A stretch of 64,000 bases of DNA. Origin: Psychroserpens mesophilus (lineage in GTDB: Bacteria > Bacteroidota > Bacteroidia > Flavobacteriales > Flavobacteriaceae). The stretch spans positions 1-64,000 of the forward strand of contig NZ_JXJP01000021.1 in NCBI RefSeq assembly GCF_000826645.1, in the 5' to 3' direction. Made by a program: the position numbers and the translations under genes. The notes beneath the pieces are model-generated. The model was not told where the DNA came from and made no database searches. It saw nothing but the letters and a program-made list of their open reading frames with translations. This document shows positions 17,533 through 28,110 of this stretch, piece after piece (the first letter of the stretch is position 1; each line of letters begins with the position of its first letter).

Positions 17533-18855
17533 ATGAACATCACAAGAGAAAACATCGATGCATTAAATGCAGTTGTAAAAGTAGATATCGCAAAAGAAGA
17601 TTACAGCGATAAAGTAGAGCAAATCTTAACAGATTACCGTAAATCAGCAAACATTCCTGGATTTAGAAAAGGACATGTGCCAATGGGAATGGTTAAAAAG
17701 CAATATGGTAAAGCTGTATTGGTTGATGAGGTCAATAAATTATTGCAAGATGCACTTAATAAATATTTAACTGAAGAAAAGTTAGATGTACTTGGTAATC
17801 CGTTACCAAAGCCTCAAGATGATTTAGATTGGGATGCTGATGCATTTTCTTTTGAATTTGAATTAGGTTTAGCACCTGAGTTTGAAGTGAACTTAAAAAG
17901 TAAAAAAGCAATTACACATTACAATATTGTTGCTGATAAGAAGATGCTTGACAACCAGGTTGAACACATCAGAAAACAATATGGTAAAATTATATCGGAA
18001 AAAACAGTGTCTAAAGATTCTGAAATTACCGGAGTTTTCGAAAACGAAGAGCAAGGTATTAATAATTCGGCTACCATAACTTTAGATAAGTTTAAGGGAA
18101 AAGCAACCGAAAAACAATTCCTTGGTGCTAAAGTTGGTGATGTCATCACTTTAAAAACTAAAGGCTTATTTAATGACGATCATGATTTAATGACCTTCTT
18201 AAAAGTGTCTCATGATGATGCTCATGGTTTAGATACTGAAGTGAATTTTACAATCAATGAAATCAATTCAAGAGAATTAGCTGACTTAGACCAAGAGTTA
18301 TTTGATAAATTGTTTGGGAAAGGTGTTGTAACTTCTGTGACTGAATTAAAAGAGAAAATCAAAGAAGATTCTGAAAAACAATTCGCTCAGCAAGGTGATC
18401 AAAAGTTATTAAATGATGTGACTGAGTATTTGGTTGAAAACACAAAGTTTGATTTACCTGCGTCATTTTTACAGAAATGGATGCAAACTGCTGGTGAAGA
18501 AGAAATGGATGCAGAACAAGCGAAAGAGGAATACGAAAAGTCTGAAAAAAGCATGCGTTACCAGTTGATTGAAGGTAAATTAATTGAAAAGCATAATCTT
18601 CAGGTAACTTTCGATGATCTTAAAGCCCATGCAAGAGAAATGATAAAAGTTCAAATGGCGCAATTTGGTCAGATGAACCCTTCAGATGAAGAGCTTGATG
18701 GTATCGCTTCTCGTATTTTATCTAATAAGGATGAAGTAAAACGTTTATCAGAGCAGTTAATGAGTACTAAATTGTTAAACCTTTACAAATCTGAAGCGAA
18801 CTTAAAAGTAAAAGAAATAACTTACGATGATTTTGTAAAAGAGTTTTATAGCTAA
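17533..18855 (+). CDS. tig: Trigger factor, ribosome-associated chaperone
   Basis: Trigger factor binds ribosomal protein L23 at the exit tunnel and shields nascent chains. The 440-residue product has the N-terminal ribosome-binding domain with the signature IPGFRKGHVPMGMVKKQYG (about 42-60). A divergent middle PPIase-like domain follows (about 150-245), then a helical C-terminal domain with a high-charge chaperone cradle. In Bacteroidota the middle domain often lacks a clear FKBP active site, and that seems true here. The cluster tig-clpP-clpX is the classic order, linking nascent-chain handling with proteolysis. It has its own promoter in front. Confidence 0.95.
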   Translation: MNITRENIDALNAVVKVDIAKEDYSDKVEQILTDYRKSANIPGFRKGHVPMGMVKKQYGKAVLVDEVNKLLQDALNKYLTEEKLDVLGNPLPKPQDDLDWDADAFSFEFELGLAPEFEVNLKSKKAITHYNIVADKKMLDNQVEHIRKQYGKIISEKTVSKDSEITGVFENEEQGINNSATITLDKFKGKATEKQFLGAKVGDVITLKTKGLFNDDHDLMTFLKVSHDDAHGLDTEVNFTINEINSRELADLDQELFDKLFGKGVVTSVTELKEKIKEDSEKQFAQQGDQKLLNDVTEYLVENTKFDLPASFLQKWMQTAGEEEMDAEQAKEEYEKSEKSMRYQLIEGKLIEKHNLQVTFDDLKAHAREMIKVQMAQFGQMNPSDEELDGIASRILSNKDEVKRLSEQLMSTKLLNLYKSEANLKVKEITYDDFVKEFYS

Positions 18856-18960
18856 GCCATTAAGGTTTACGTTATCAGAAAAGAATAAATCATCTGAGAT
18901 TGTAATTAAATCAAGGTGTTGTATTTTTTTTGATTAACAGATATTAAGATTATAAATTAG

Positions 18961-18968
18961 TATATTTG
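18961..18968 (+). promoter_or_regulatory. Putative -7 element for clpP
   Basis: TATATTTG fits TAnnTTTG exactly and lies 63 bases before the preferred clpP ATG at 19031. A clean TTTG -33 box at standard spacing is not obvious. Confidence 0.45.
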
Positions 18969-19030
18969 AGCGTAGAACTTATGGGTTTTACGCTTTTTTG
19001 TTTCACAATAAATTATTTGAAAAACAGTAT

Positions 19031-19705
19031 ATGGATTACGGAAAAGAATTTGAAAAATTCGCAATAAAAGACCAAGGCATTAGCAGTACATACTATAATA
19101 AAATTATCAGCAGTATGTATCCTCAAGCGTTAACACCTAATATAATTGAAGAGCGTCAAATGAATATCGCTATTTTTGACGTTTTCTCACGTTTAATGAT
19201 GGATCGCATCATTTTCATGGGAACTGGTATCAACGATCAGGTTGCTAATATTATTCAAGCGCAACTGTTATTTTTAGAAAGTACAGACGCTTCTAAAGAT
19301 ATTCAAATTTATATCAATTCTCCTGGAGGAAGCGTATATGCTGGTCTAGGAATTTACGACACCATGCAGCTTATAAAGCCTGATGTAGCAACAATTTGTA
19401 CAGGAATGGCAGCTTCAATGGGAGCTGTATTATTATGTGCTGGTGAAAAAGGAAAGCGAAGCGGATTAACACATTCGCGTGTGATGATACATCAACCACT
19501 TGGTGGTGCACAAGGTCAAGCTAGTGATATTGAAATTACAGCTCGTGAAATATTAACACTCAAAGAAGAATTATATAAGATTATTAGTAAGCATACAGGT
19601 CAAGATTACGACAAAATCTATGAAGACAGTGATCGTGATTACTGGATGAAAGCTGATAAGGCAAAAGAATACGGAATGATAGACGAAGTGCTATCAAGAG
19701 GATAA
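19031..19705 (+). CDS. clpP: ATP-dependent Clp protease proteolytic subunit
   Basis: ClpP forms a 14-subunit serine-protease chamber fed by ClpX. The start at 19031 ([13 protein letters not shown], 224 residues) is preferred over an in-frame ATG at 18998 that adds eleven residues unlike the family. Catalytic S129 is in [13 protein letters not shown]154 in [10 protein letters not shown], and the aspartate lies downstream in the usual helix. The segment [19 protein letters not shown] forms the oxyanion region. It is followed 83 bases later by clpX, its unfoldase partner, and preceded by tig. Confidence 0.97.
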   Translation: MDYGKEFEKFAIKDQGISSTYYNKIISSMYPQALTPNIIEERQMNIAIFDVFSRLMMDRIIFMGTGINDQVANIIQAQLLFLESTDASKDIQIYINSPGGSVYAGLGIYDTMQLIKPDVATICTGMAASMGAVLLCAGEKGKRSGLTHSRVMIHQPLGGAQGQASDIEITAREILTLKEELYKIISKHTGQDYDKIYEDSDRDYWMKADKAKEYGMIDEVLSRG

Positions 19706-19788
19706 ATCTATAAATAGAAAGTTAAGTATGAATTGAAGGCGTTTAAATAAAACGTTTCAATGTTAACTTTTCAATTTTAACTAGTAAA

Positions 19789-21021
19789 ATGGCAAAGGAA
19801 GAATTAGAATGTTCGTTTTGTGGTAGGAAAAAGCCAGAAACCAATTTATTAATAGCTGGATTAGATGCACATATTTGTGATCGCTGTATCGAGCAAGCAC
19901 ATGGTATTGTTTTAGAAGAATCTAAACAGTCTGATAATGCTGAATTATCATCTGAGTTGATGTTAAGAAAACCATTACAGATCAAAAACTTTCTTGACGA
20001 ATATATTATCGGTCAGGAATACACCAAAAAAGTAATGTCTGTTGCAGTGTATAATCACTATAAGCGTTTGCTTCAACCTTCTACAGATGATGATATTGAA
20101 ATACAAAAAAGTAACATTATCATGGTTGGTCAAACAGGCACAGGTAAAACATTAATGGCAAAAACTGTGGCTAAAATGCTTAATGTCCCTTTAGCAATAG
20201 TGGACGCAACTGTGCTTACTGAAGCTGGTTATGTTGGAGAAGATGTTGAAAGTATTTTAACACGTTTATTGCAAGCATCAGATTATAATTTAGAAAAGGC
20301 CGAAAGAGGAATTGTTTTTATTGATGAAATTGATAAAATTGCTCGTAAGAGTGACAATCCGTCCATTACCAGAGACGTTTCTGGAGAAGGCGTACAACAA
20401 GCTTTACTTAAATTACTAGAAGGAACTACAGTGAATGTTCCACCAAAAGGAGGTCGAAAACATCCAGATCAAAAGTTTATTGAAGTAGATACAGAAAATA
20501 TTTTATTTATTGCAGGTGGTGCTTTTGATGGTATCGAAAAGAAAATCTCTAAACGGCTTAATTTAGCTGCAATTGGTTATAAAGCAGCACATGAAGGAGA
20601 GTCATTAGATGGTGATAATTTATTGCAATACATTAATCCTAAAGATTTAAAAGATTTTGGATTAATTCCTGAAATTATAGGTCGTCTTCCTGTATTAACT
20701 TACATGGATCCTCTAGATGCTAAAACATTAAGAGCTATATTAACTGAACCTAAAAACGCCATTATCAAACAATACAAAAAGTTGTTTGAGATGGATGATA
20801 TTGAATTTTCAATTACCGATGGTGCTTTAGATTTTATTGTTGAGAAAGCGATTGAATATAAATTGGGAGCTAGAGGATTGCGTTCCTTGTGTGAGGAAAT
20901 TCTAACAGATGCCATGTTTGAATTGCCAAGTGGTGAGGATAAAAAACTTAATGTGACGAAATCTTATGCGGAAGGCAAGCTTGAAAAAACTACTTTAAAG
21001 AAATTGAAAGCAGTTTCATAA
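19789..21021 (+). CDS. clpX: ATP-dependent Clp protease ATP-binding subunit ClpX
   Basis: ClpX unfolds tagged substrates and threads them into ClpP. The 410-residue protein has the N-terminal zinc-binding domain with cysteines C8, C11, C30 and C33. Walker A is GQTGTGKT (114-121) and Walker [11 protein letters not shown]. The pore loop GYVGEDVE, sensor motifs and the ClpP-contact loop region near IGF/IGR (EIIGRLPV) are all typical. Length and order after clpP are normal. A hairpin terminator ends the gene about 25 bases later. Confidence 0.98.
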   Translation: MAKEELECSFCGRKKPETNLLIAGLDAHICDRCIEQAHGIVLEESKQSDNAELSSELMLRKPLQIKNFLDEYIIGQEYTKKVMSVAVYNHYKRLLQPSTDDDIEIQKSNIIMVGQTGTGKTLMAKTVAKMLNVPLAIVDATVLTEAGYVGEDVESILTRLLQASDYNLEKAERGIVFIDEIDKIARKSDNPSITRDVSGEGVQQALLKLLEGTTVNVPPKGGRKHPDQKFIEVDTENILFIAGGAFDGIEKKISKRLNLAAIGYKAAHEGESLDGDNLLQYINPKDLKDFGLIPEIIGRLPVLTYMDPLDAKTLRAILTEPKNAIIKQYKKLFEMDDIEFSITDGALDFIVEKAIEYKLGARGLRSLCEEILTDAMFELPSGEDKKLNVTKSYAEGKLEKTTLKKLKAVS

Positions 21022-21046
21022 ATATTTAAATCTTAGTTAAAAAAAT

Positions 21047-21074
21047 AAAACCACTCTTTTCGGAGTGGTTTTTA
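21047..21074 (+). terminator. Rho-independent terminator after clpX
   Basis: AAAACCACTC pairs with GAGTGGTTTT around a 6-base loop and is followed by TTATTTATTT. It ends the tig-clpP-clpX cluster. Confidence 0.9.
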
Positions 21075-21338
21075 TTTATTTGGATTTAAAAATTAACATT
21101 GCTAAACAATATTTATAAAATTTCACAGGTTGTTTTTTAAGGGATAAAACCAGTAATTGTGAATGTATTTCTCTGTATTACTTTGTAAATATAATGGCAA
21201 TTAGTTGAGATAAAAAACCACTTTCCTCAGTTTTGGACAAACCGAATTAAATACTCGTTGTGAGGAAAATTCCTATGTTGTTTGTCGGATTAATTTGAAA
21301 TCTGTTTCCATTCATCGATAGGTGCAAGCTAAATTGAT
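21075..21338. other. Intergenic region between clpX and the GH3 gene
   Basis: With the terminator this gap exceeds 300 bases. No credible frame is visible on either strand. One spaced inverted repeat, TTTCCTCA at 21222-21229 and TGAGGAAA at 21261-21268, lies within it, followed by a second imperfect similarity (ACCGAATTAA / CGGATTAATT). It may be a relic or a weak terminator for the convergent GH3 gene. Confidence 0.5.
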
Positions 21339-22871
21339 TTAACTAATTGAAGTTTCGCTGGTATTTAATTGAAGTAGTTCATCTATGTATTCACGATTGT
21401 TGGATAATCGTGGAATTTTATGTTGACCACCTAACTTGTTATGCTGTTTTAGCCAATCATAAAATAAACGTTCTCGAGCAATATGAACACTTGGCATATT
21501 TAGAGTCATATTATTAAAACGTTTTGCTTCATAATCTGAATTCAAAGATTGAAGCGTCGTGTCAAGAAGTTGTTTAAACTCATTTACGTTCTCAGGAGGT
21601 GTTTTGAATTCAATAAGCCATTCGTGTGATCCCTTTTGTTTACCTTCCATAAAAATGGGAGCAGCTGTATAGTCAACGATTTCTGCATGAGTCGTATTAC
21701 AAACTTCACGTAAGGCATCTTCTGCATTTTCGATAATTAATTCTTCACCAAATACATTGATATGATGTTTTGTTCTGCCAGACACTTTAATTCGATAGGG
21801 ATTTGTAGAGGTAAATCGAATGGTATCTCCAATTTTATAACGCCAAAGTCCAGCATTAGTGGTTATAATCACTGCGTAGTTTACATCAACTTCAACTTCA
21901 CTCAGAGGGATTACTTTAATATCAGATGTGCCATACGTTGACATTGGAATGAATTCATAGAAAATACCATAGTCTAGCATCAGTAATAATTCACTGCTGT
22001 CATTTTCATCCTGAATGGCAAAAAAGCCTTCCGACGCATTATAAATTTCATAATATTTGAAATTAGACTTTGGTAAGATGGCTTTATATTGATCTACATA
22101 AGGTACAAAACTTACACCACCATGAAAATAGACCTCAAGGTTAGGCCAAATATCAAATAAATTGTCTTTGCCTGTAGCATCCAGAACATTGTTGAGTAGT
22201 ACCAGCATCCACGAAGGCACTCCAGCTAAACTAGTCACATTTTCATTCATGGTTTCTTCTACAATGGCTTGCATTTTAGTTTCCCAATCACTCATTAGCG
22301 AAACTCGATTACTAGGTGTACTACTAAACTCTGCCCAAAAAGGCATGTTGTCAATTAGAATTGCAGACAAATCACCAAAAACAGTTCCATTTTCTTTATA
22401 TAATTCTTTACTGCCACCTAGGCGTAATCCTTTGCCAGTAAATAATTGAGAGTCTTCGTTATTATTAAGATACATGCAGAGCAAATCTTTACTTGCTGCA
22501 TAATGACAATCTTCTAAAGATTCTTCACTTACAGGAATAAATTTACTTTTAGCATTTGTGGTTCCGCTAGATTTTGCGAACCATTTGATAGGTGTAGGCC
22601 AAAAAATATTATTATCACCTCTACGAGAGCGCTCAATCAAGTCTTGATACTCTTCGTAAGATGAAATAGGAATACGCTCAGCAAATGTTCGGTAACTTGT
22701 TATGGAATTAAAGTCATATTGCTTACCAATTTCAGTGTCTTTTGCTTTTGAAAGCAGCTGAAAAAGTAACTCATTCTGTACTTCGTTAGGATACTTTAAA
22801 AACAATTCAATTTGATGAAACCGTTTTTTTAAGAACCATGATGCAATGGAATTGACTAAAGGAATCGGCAT
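21339..22871 (-). CDS. GH3 auxin-responsive promoter-like acyl-adenylating enzyme
   Basis: The 510-residue protein belongs to the GH3 branch of the ANL adenylate-forming superfamily, which activates carboxylates with ATP and transfers them to amines or thiols. Visible marks are the phosphate-binding loop KSSGTTNAKSKFIPVS (about 103-118), YEIYNASEGFFAIQDE in the middle, and the hinge GLWRYKIGDTIRFTS. The C-terminal lid is GRTKHHINVFGEELIIENAE. Plant GH3 enzymes conjugate auxin or jasmonate to amino acids; the bacterial substrate is unknown. It is divergent from the DUF2797 gene with only about 43 bases between starts, an arrangement seen repeatedly in Flavobacteriaceae and hinting at shared regulation. 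Confidence 0.9.
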   Translation of the reverse strand: MPIPLVNSIASWFLKKRFHQIELFLKYPNEVQNELLFQLLSKAKDTEIGKQYDFNSITSYRTFAERIPISSYEEYQDLIERSRRGDNNIFWPTPIKWFAKSSGTTNAKSKFIPVSEESLEDCHYAASKDLLCMYLNNNEDSQLFTGKGLRLGGSKELYKENGTVFGDLSAILIDNMPFWAEFSSTPSNRVSLMSDWETKMQAIVEETMNENVTSLAGVPSWMLVLLNNVLDATGKDNLFDIWPNLEVYFHGGVSFVPYVDQYKAILPKSNFKYYEIYNASEGFFAIQDENDSSELLLMLDYGIFYEFIPMSTYGTSDIKVIPLSEVEVDVNYAVIITTNAGLWRYKIGDTIRFTSTNPYRIKVSGRTKHHINVFGEELIIENAEDALREVCNTTHAEIVDYTAAPIFMEGKQKGSHEWLIEFKTPPENVNEFKQLLDTTLQSLNSDYEAKRFNNMTLNMPSVHIARERLFYDWLKQHNKLGGQHKIPRLSNNREYIDELLQLNTSETSIS

Positions 22872-22914
22872 TTTTATAGTATCTTTATTTTTTAAAAATA
22901 ATACTTTTTTTTAT

Positions 22915-23709
22915 ATGTTTTATCAAGGTGTTTTGACAAAAATGGAAACGGAGTTTTCACATCCTATTCAATATTATTTAATCCTTGAGAATGATTTCTT
23001 GAATATGAATCAGTTACTGGGAAAAACCATCACTTTACAATTTGTAAAATACCAGTGTTTAAAGTGTGGTTTAGATAAACCTATTTACCGACAAGGGTTT
23101 TGTAAAGCCGATTTTTTTGATATTCCACAGGCTGGTGATTGGATCATGCGACCAGAATTAAGTACAGCACATCTCGGTAAAGAAGATCGAGATTTAGAAT
23201 ATGAAAAAAAAGTACAACTCCAGCCACATATTGTATATCTAGCCAATTCAAGTAATGTAAAAGTGGGTGTGACCAGAAAAAGTCAGGTGCCAACGCGATG
23301 GATTGATCAAGGTGCTCATGAAGCTATAGAAATAGTGGAAGTACCAAACAGATATCTCGCAGGAATTACTGAAGTTGCCCTTAAAGATCATGTTGCCGAT
23401 AAAACCAATTGGCGAAAAATGTTGAAGAACGATGTCGAAGACGAAAACCTGGTGGAATGGCGTGAGCGATTAAAATCGTATATTCCTGATGAAGCACAGG
23501 AGTATTACATTGCCTCAAATACAGAAACGAATATTGATTTTCCAGTATTAAACTACCCTGAAAAGCCTAAAAGTCTCAATATAGAAAAGCAACAAACATA
23601 TACTGGTAAATTAGTTGGGATTAAGGGTCAGTATCTCATTTTTGAAGACGATACCGTTTTTAATATAAGAAGTAATGAAGGTTTGGTAGTCAAATTTACA
23701 ATTGCCTGA
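22915..23709 (+). CDS. DUF2797 family protein
   Basis: From the ATG at 22915 (MFYQGVLTKMETE) the product is 264 residues. The earlier in-frame ATG at 22846 lies inside the divergent GH3 coding region and is rejected. Features of DUF2797 are four cysteines probably forming a zinc site (KYQCLKCGLDKPIYRQGFCKADFF) and the segments HIVYLANSSNVKVGVTRKSQVPTRWIDQGA and AIEIVEVPNRYLAGITEVALKDHVADKTNWRKML. The middle resembles a GIY-YIG-like nuclease fold. No function has been shown. It stands alone, head-to-head with GH3. Confidence 0.85.
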   Translation: MFYQGVLTKMETEFSHPIQYYLILENDFLNMNQLLGKTITLQFVKYQCLKCGLDKPIYRQGFCKADFFDIPQAGDWIMRPELSTAHLGKEDRDLEYEKKVQLQPHIVYLANSSNVKVGVTRKSQVPTRWIDQGAHEAIEIVEVPNRYLAGITEVALKDHVADKTNWRKMLKNDVEDENLVEWRERLKSYIPDEAQEYYIASNTETNIDFPVLNYPEKPKSLNIEKQQTYTGKLVGIKGQYLIFEDDTVFNIRSNEGLVVKFTIA

Positions 23710-23783
23710 ATATTAACGTAATTTTATAAATCTTTCAGCTATGTAAATGGTTGTTTTTTAGTATCTTGAAAATAAAAAACACT

Positions 23784-24017
23784 ATGAAAATTCCTGCTAT
23801 GTTTTACGTGGCTTTGACCACATTTTTATTGATAACAGTGACTATTGCTGTTGCTATGGACATGCCGTTCAATTGGGTGTTCTATTTAACTTGCTTAGGA
23901 CAAGTTTTTGTGATTATTATGGTTTATAAAGTACTGAGAGATAAGTACACAACAGATAAGACGTTTAAAGATTTCTATGAAGATTGTCCGATATCTCAAG
24001 TTGAAAATTACAGATAA
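23784..24017 (+). CDS. Small two-helix membrane protein, hypothetical
   Basis: With the ATG at 23784 (MKIPAMFYVALTTF) the protein is 77 residues. Two transmembrane helices lie at about 5-25 and 31-49, followed by a charged cytoplasmic tail (YKVLRDKYTTDKTFKDFYEDCP). The ATG eleven codons upstream is less likely because it adds a poorly placed polar stretch. Similar short proteins are frequent in Flavobacteriaceae with no assigned role. It shares a bidirectional hairpin with the convergent rpsU gene. Confidence 0.7.
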   Translation: MKIPAMFYVALTTFLLITVTIAVAMDMPFNWVFYLTCLGQVFVIIMVYKVLRDKYTTDKTFKDFYEDCPISQVENYR

Positions 24018-24077
24018 ATTAGAAGAAGCTTAATCTCGACATGATTGTGTATTGTTTTTAAAATCAAACATAAAAAA

Positions 24078-24103
24078 AAGCATACTTTACCTAAAGTATG
24101 CTT
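24078..24103. terminator. Bidirectional hairpin terminator between small membrane gene and rpsU
   Basis: AAGCATACTTTA pairs perfectly with TAAAGTATGCTT over a 2-base loop, with an A run on the left and a T-rich stretch on the right. It can terminate both converging genes. Confidence 0.88.
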
Positions 24104-24125
24104 CGTTTATTGTGGTAAAAAACTA

Positions 24126-24320
24126 CTAAATATCCTCTTGGTCTCTTAAGTTTTGGATATAACCAGCCTTTTGAATCTCTCTTCTTCTTTTTACTGAAGG
24201 TTTTGTGAAAAATTGGTTTTCACGAATGTTCTGCATCGTCTTTACGTTACGGTGTTTTCTTTTGTAACGCTTTAAAGCACGTTCGATACTTTCTCCTTCT
24301 TTTACTAATATCTTAATCAT
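24126..24320 (-). CDS. rpsU: 30S ribosomal protein S21
   Basis: This 64-residue basic protein is bS21, a small-subunit protein near the mRNA exit and anti-Shine-Dalgarno region. The family signature IKILVKEGESIERALKRYKRKH is at the N-terminus and the rest is Arg/Lys-rich (KPSVKRRREIQKAGYIQ). In Bacteroidota the ribosome sequesters the 16S tail with bS21, bS18 and bS6, which explains the rarity of Shine-Dalgarno sites in this genome. The gene lies 24 bases downstream of sigA on the same strand, so the two are likely one transcript. Confidence 0.97.
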   Translation of the reverse strand: MIKILVKEGESIERALKRYKRKHRNVKTMQNIRENQFFTKPSVKRRREIQKAGYIQNLRDQEDI

Positions 24321-24344
24321 CTACTTGTTTTAATGTTTATAAAT

Positions 24345-25208
24345 TTATCCTAAATATGTTTTTAATATTTTACTTTTTGAATCTTGGCGTAAGCGTCTGA
24401 TTCCTTTTTCACGTATTTGTCTAACCCGTTCTCTCGTTAAATCGAATGTTACTCCAATTTCATCAAGCGTCATAGGTGGCTCATTACTTAAGCCAAAGTT
24501 TAAGCGTATCACATCGCTTTCTTTTTGAGAAAGTGTGTCTAAGGCTCTGTTGATTTCAACATTCAAAGACTCTTTCATCAGATCACGATCTGGATTTGGT
24601 GATTCACCAGATTTCACAACATCGTATAAACTTGACGTTTCTCCTTCTTTCAAAGGTGCATCCATCGATAAATGGCGACCAGAATTTTTCAAAGATTGTT
24701 TCACTTCTGAAACTGTCATGTCTAATTCCTGGGCAATTTCTTCAGCACTTGGTGCTCTTTGATGCGATTGCTCTAAGAATGAAAACGCTTTATTGATTTT
24801 ATTAATTGAACCAATTTTGTTCAAAGGTAATCTAACTATTCGAGATTGTTCTGCTAAAGCTTGTAAAATTGCTTGTCTAATCCACCAAACAGCATAAGAA
24901 ATAAATTTAAATCCTCTGGTTTCATCAAAACGCTTTGCAGCTTTTACTAATCCAGCGTTACCTTCATTTATTAAATCAGGAAGTGTAAGTCCTTGATTTT
25001 GATATTGTTTAGCAACAGAAACTACAAAACGTAAGTTAGCCGTTGTTAGCTTATCTAAAGCAGCTTGATCTCCTTCTCTTATTCGTTGAGCGAGTTCAAC
25101 TTCTTCCTCAGCAGTAATCATTGGTAATTTGCTGATGTCTTGTAGGTATTTGTCTAATGATTTAGATTCGCGGTTGGTAACTTGTTTAGTAATCTTTAAT
25201 TGCCTCAT
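24345..25208 (-). CDS. rpoD: Primary-type RNA polymerase sigma factor RpoD/SigA
   Basis: At 287 residues this is the short Bacteroidota housekeeping sigma factor, lacking a large region 1.1. Region 1.2/2 includes [48 protein letters not shown] and [19 protein letters not shown]. Region 3 holds [13 protein letters not shown] and region 4 the [30 protein letters not shown]. It directs RNA polymerase to -7 TAnnTTTG/-33 TTTG promoters, examples of which are visible in this window. The following gene is rpsU. Confidence 0.96.
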   Translation of the reverse strand: MRQLKITKQVTNRESKSLDKYLQDISKLPMITAEEEVELAQRIREGDQAALDKLTTANLRFVVSVAKQYQNQGLTLPDLINEGNAGLVKAAKRFDETRGFKFISYAVWWIRQAILQALAEQSRIVRLPLNKIGSINKINKAFSFLEQSHQRAPSAEEIAQELDMTVSEVKQSLKNSGRHLSMDAPLKEGETSSLYDVVKSGESPNPDRDLMKESLNVEINRALDTLSQKESDVIRLNFGLSNEPPMTLDEIGVTFDLTRERVRQIREKGIRRLRQDSKSKILKTYLG

Positions 25209-25349
25209 ATATTCTGTTGTGTTTTAAAAAGTTCGCAAGAGTATAATGTAACTTTTAATTTGACAAAAGCAAATAAAAAGGCAATTCTTTATGAAAATTA
25301 CTTAAAAACTATGGTATTTTACAATTTCTTTAACTTTTAGCGTTACAAA

Positions 25350-27995
25350 TCAATTGTTTTTTGTCGAATCTTTCTCTTTGGTCTTTCCTTTTAAGATGTT
25401 ACCAAGAAGACCTTTCACACTTTCTTTGATTGGATCTTTAGTTTTTGTGCTATCTGTTTTTACAGTTGTTGTTGAATCTTTAACTGTATCAGTTTTATCA
25501 CTACCTAAAAGTCCGCCAATCAAATCTTTGACCTGGTCTTTTCCTTTGTTGATGTATTTCTGCTTTTCAATCTCAATAAGTTGTTTGGTGAGATTAGAAA
25601 CACCACTTGACAAATCGGTTTTCACATTCGGACTTGTATAACTCCCAGTAATGTTTGCGGTTACAGGAATGGTGATCGTATTGACTTCGGCATCATTTAT
25701 TTTTCCAATTAATCGATTCACTTCACTTCCTAAATATTTAGCAGGTACGTTAAAAACAGCATTGTAATCTAAAGTTTTGTCAAATCTGTGAGAACCTGAA
25801 ACCTGAATGCCAATATCTTTATATTTTAGATTAAACGGTTTAACGTTGACGTTTCCATTGGCAAAATCCAAATTGGCTTTTAGATCTTTTAAATCCAACT
25901 TACTAAAATCGACAAAGCTAAGTGCGCCTTCTAATTTACTTAATACAGAACCTTGCTTTGGATCAATTTGAGTTGTTAATAATTCAGCAAAAGCATTACC
26001 AGTCATTGTGCTCAGGTTTGGTGAAAACTCATTGTCTAAAGTTCCCTGAAGACTTATGGTTGTATTTAGTTTTCCTTGTAAGGCTTTGGCAATTGGAGCC
26101 AGGTTTTGTAGTAAATCAAGACCATTAAATGATTTAGCAATGTCAAATCCGTCAGCGCCTAAGTTCAAATTAAAAACTGGTGTATCTGTTTTTGTTGATA
26201 TTTTTCCAGTAATTGCCAAAAGGCCATCAAAAAGATTACTGGTCATGTTTTGCAAATTGGCTTCTTGATCTCTAATTGATAGAGTACCTTTTACGTTACT
26301 CAAGTTAAGATTGTCATAGACCACATTTTTAGCATTGGCATTAATGGTACAATCTAAGAAATCTGGAATTTTGAGTGATTCAGAGTTTGAAGTTGTTTTG
26401 TTTGAAGCTTCTGAAGCAGACGTGTCTTCAACCATAAAATCACTCACTACAAAATTGTTAGAATTCACATCAAAATTACCTTGTAGTTTTTTGTCGCTTA
26501 ATAAAAATCCGAGTAAGTTTTGAATGCTTCCGGTTGCCGTAAAATCACTTGTTCCAGTTCTGGCATCAAAACTATTGAGTTTTACATTTCCAGGATTAAA
26601 AGTCACATCAGCTTTGCTTATTTGAATAGGATTTACAATGTCTTCCGAAGAAAACACAAAATCGGTAACACTTGCTGAACCATTATTCTTGATACGACTG
26701 TATGCATTGGTTTCAATAGCATTCATATCGAATTGTGTATTGAGTTTTGCTTTTAAAATGCCGCTTAATTCTTTATCAAAATCTATTGGATAAGCTTTGG
26801 TGAGATTTCCAAGGTTGAGTGTGCCATCAATATCAGCATTAACAAACATATTTTTTGTAAGATTCCTTATCACTGCAGATGCTTTAAATACATCATCGTC
26901 AATTTTAAAATTGAGTGTTTTAATATCTATGTAAGTGTCATCAGCTAATCCTGTTTCGTTTTTTATAGCTGTATCAATCGTGATGTTGCTAACACGTTTT
27001 GGTAGATCAGGATATTTGAATGACGCATTATTTGATGAGATATGAATATCTAAAGTCGGGATGGTCGTTTCAGTAATTTTTCCTTTTATAATACCATTAA
27101 CTTTAAAATCTCCTGTAGTTTCAACATCTTCAATGTTTTTAGAATAGGCTTCAGGAATCACCGCTAAAAAGTCTTTAAATGATGATCCTGTATTTTCAAA
27201 TGTAATATCAATATCCTGACCTTCGTCAATGAGTTGTACATAGCCTTTAAATTCTAAAGGCAATTGATTGATGAAACCTTTGTTGTCCTTGAAGGTGTAT
27301 TTTTGATTGTTCAAATCTAAACCAATCAAGGCATCTAATTTTATACTATTATTGTTGAGGTATTTAGTGCTGTCAATACTCATGCTAATATTTGAAGTCG
27401 TTTCAGTATCAAGCTCTGAATTTTCTGCAGAGAATGTTCCGTGACCAGAATGATTGAATTCGGTTAGGTACAATTCAGTATTTGAAATTGCATCTAAATA
27501 GGTAATTGCACTGTTATTGATGGTATAATCTTCGATGTCAAATGAAAAACTGGTATTATTTGCATCTGGATTGTTTGCAGTATTTTCTTTTTCCTTTGTG
27601 ATGTCGTAATTGTTGTTACCCAAAGCATCAGTTTTTAGGGTTAACAAGGCTTCATCAATATTAATGGAATTCACAATGATTGGCTCATCACTAGAGGATT
27701 TAAACAGTTCGTTTACCGACATGGTAAAGGCGATGTTTTTTGCCGTTGCAAAGGTTTCACCTTCAAAAGGTTTAAAATTAGTAATCACTAAATCGTCAAC
27801 TTCTACATGTGCCTGAGGAAAGCTTCTAATAAAACTTAAGCTCACATCACTAAATTCGACCTGAGCATTTAGATTTTCGTTAATAAAACGCTTCACCATA
27901 TCTTTAATTTGCGACTGAAAGGCAAAAGGAATGGCTAATAAAAGGAAGACTATAATAAGTAAAGATATACCTATAATTTTAAGTGCTTTTTTCAT
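25350..27995 (-). CDS. AsmA-family envelope protein
   Basis: This 881-residue protein has an N-terminal membrane anchor (about 5-26, ALKIIGISLLIIVFLLLAIPF) and the AsmA opening INENLNAQVEFSDVSLSFIRSFPQAHVEVDDL. A long run of beta strands follows, ending in the AsmA_2-type region (about 640-800: GNAFAELLTTQIDP, ALSFVDFSKLDLKDLKANLDFANGNVNV, YNAVFNVPAKYLGSEVN). The last 80 residues are Lys/Thr/Asp-rich. AsmA-like proteins form hydrophobic grooves spanning the periplasm and are implicated in phospholipid transport to the outer membrane. It is transcribed alone, upstream of sigA by 141 bases. Confidence 0.9.
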   Translation of the reverse strand: MKKALKIIGISLLIIVFLLLAIPFAFQSQIKDMVKRFINENLNAQVEFSDVSLSFIRSFPQAHVEVDDLVITNFKPFEGETFATAKNIAFTMSVNELFKSSSDEPIIVNSINIDEALLTLKTDALGNNNYDITKEKENTANNPDANNTSFSFDIEDYTINNSAITYLDAISNTELYLTEFNHSGHGTFSAENSELDTETTSNISMSIDSTKYLNNNSIKLDALIGLDLNNQKYTFKDNKGFINQLPLEFKGYVQLIDEGQDIDITFENTGSSFKDFLAVIPEAYSKNIEDVETTGDFKVNGIIKGKITETTIPTLDIHISSNNASFKYPDLPKRVSNITIDTAIKNETGLADDTYIDIKTLNFKIDDDVFKASAVIRNLTKNMFVNADIDGTLNLGNLTKAYPIDFDKELSGILKAKLNTQFDMNAIETNAYSRIKNNGSASVTDFVFSSEDIVNPIQISKADVTFNPGNVKLNSFDARTGTSDFTATGSIQNLLGFLLSDKKLQGNFDVNSNNFVVSDFMVEDTSASEASNKTTSNSESLKIPDFLDCTINANAKNVVYDNLNLSNVKGTLSIRDQEANLQNMTSNLFDGLLAITGKISTKTDTPVFNLNLGADGFDIAKSFNGLDLLQNLAPIAKALQGKLNTTISLQGTLDNEFSPNLSTMTGNAFAELLTTQIDPKQGSVLSKLEGALSFVDFSKLDLKDLKANLDFANGNVNVKPFNLKYKDIGIQVSGSHRFDKTLDYNAVFNVPAKYLGSEVNRLIGKINDAEVNTITIPVTANITGSYTSPNVKTDLSSGVSNLTKQLIEIEKQKYINKGKDQVKDLIGGLLGSDKTDTVKDSTTTVKTDSTKTKDPIKESVKGLLGNILKGKTKEKDSTKNN

Positions 27996-28110
27996 AAAAC
28001 AGTGTCAGTTGTAATTAATGTGTAAATATATACGATGCTAGATTCACTTTAGACCAAACTACGGTAAAGTTTAGTAAAACTTTAACCCATTTCATAAGAT
28101 TATTATCTGT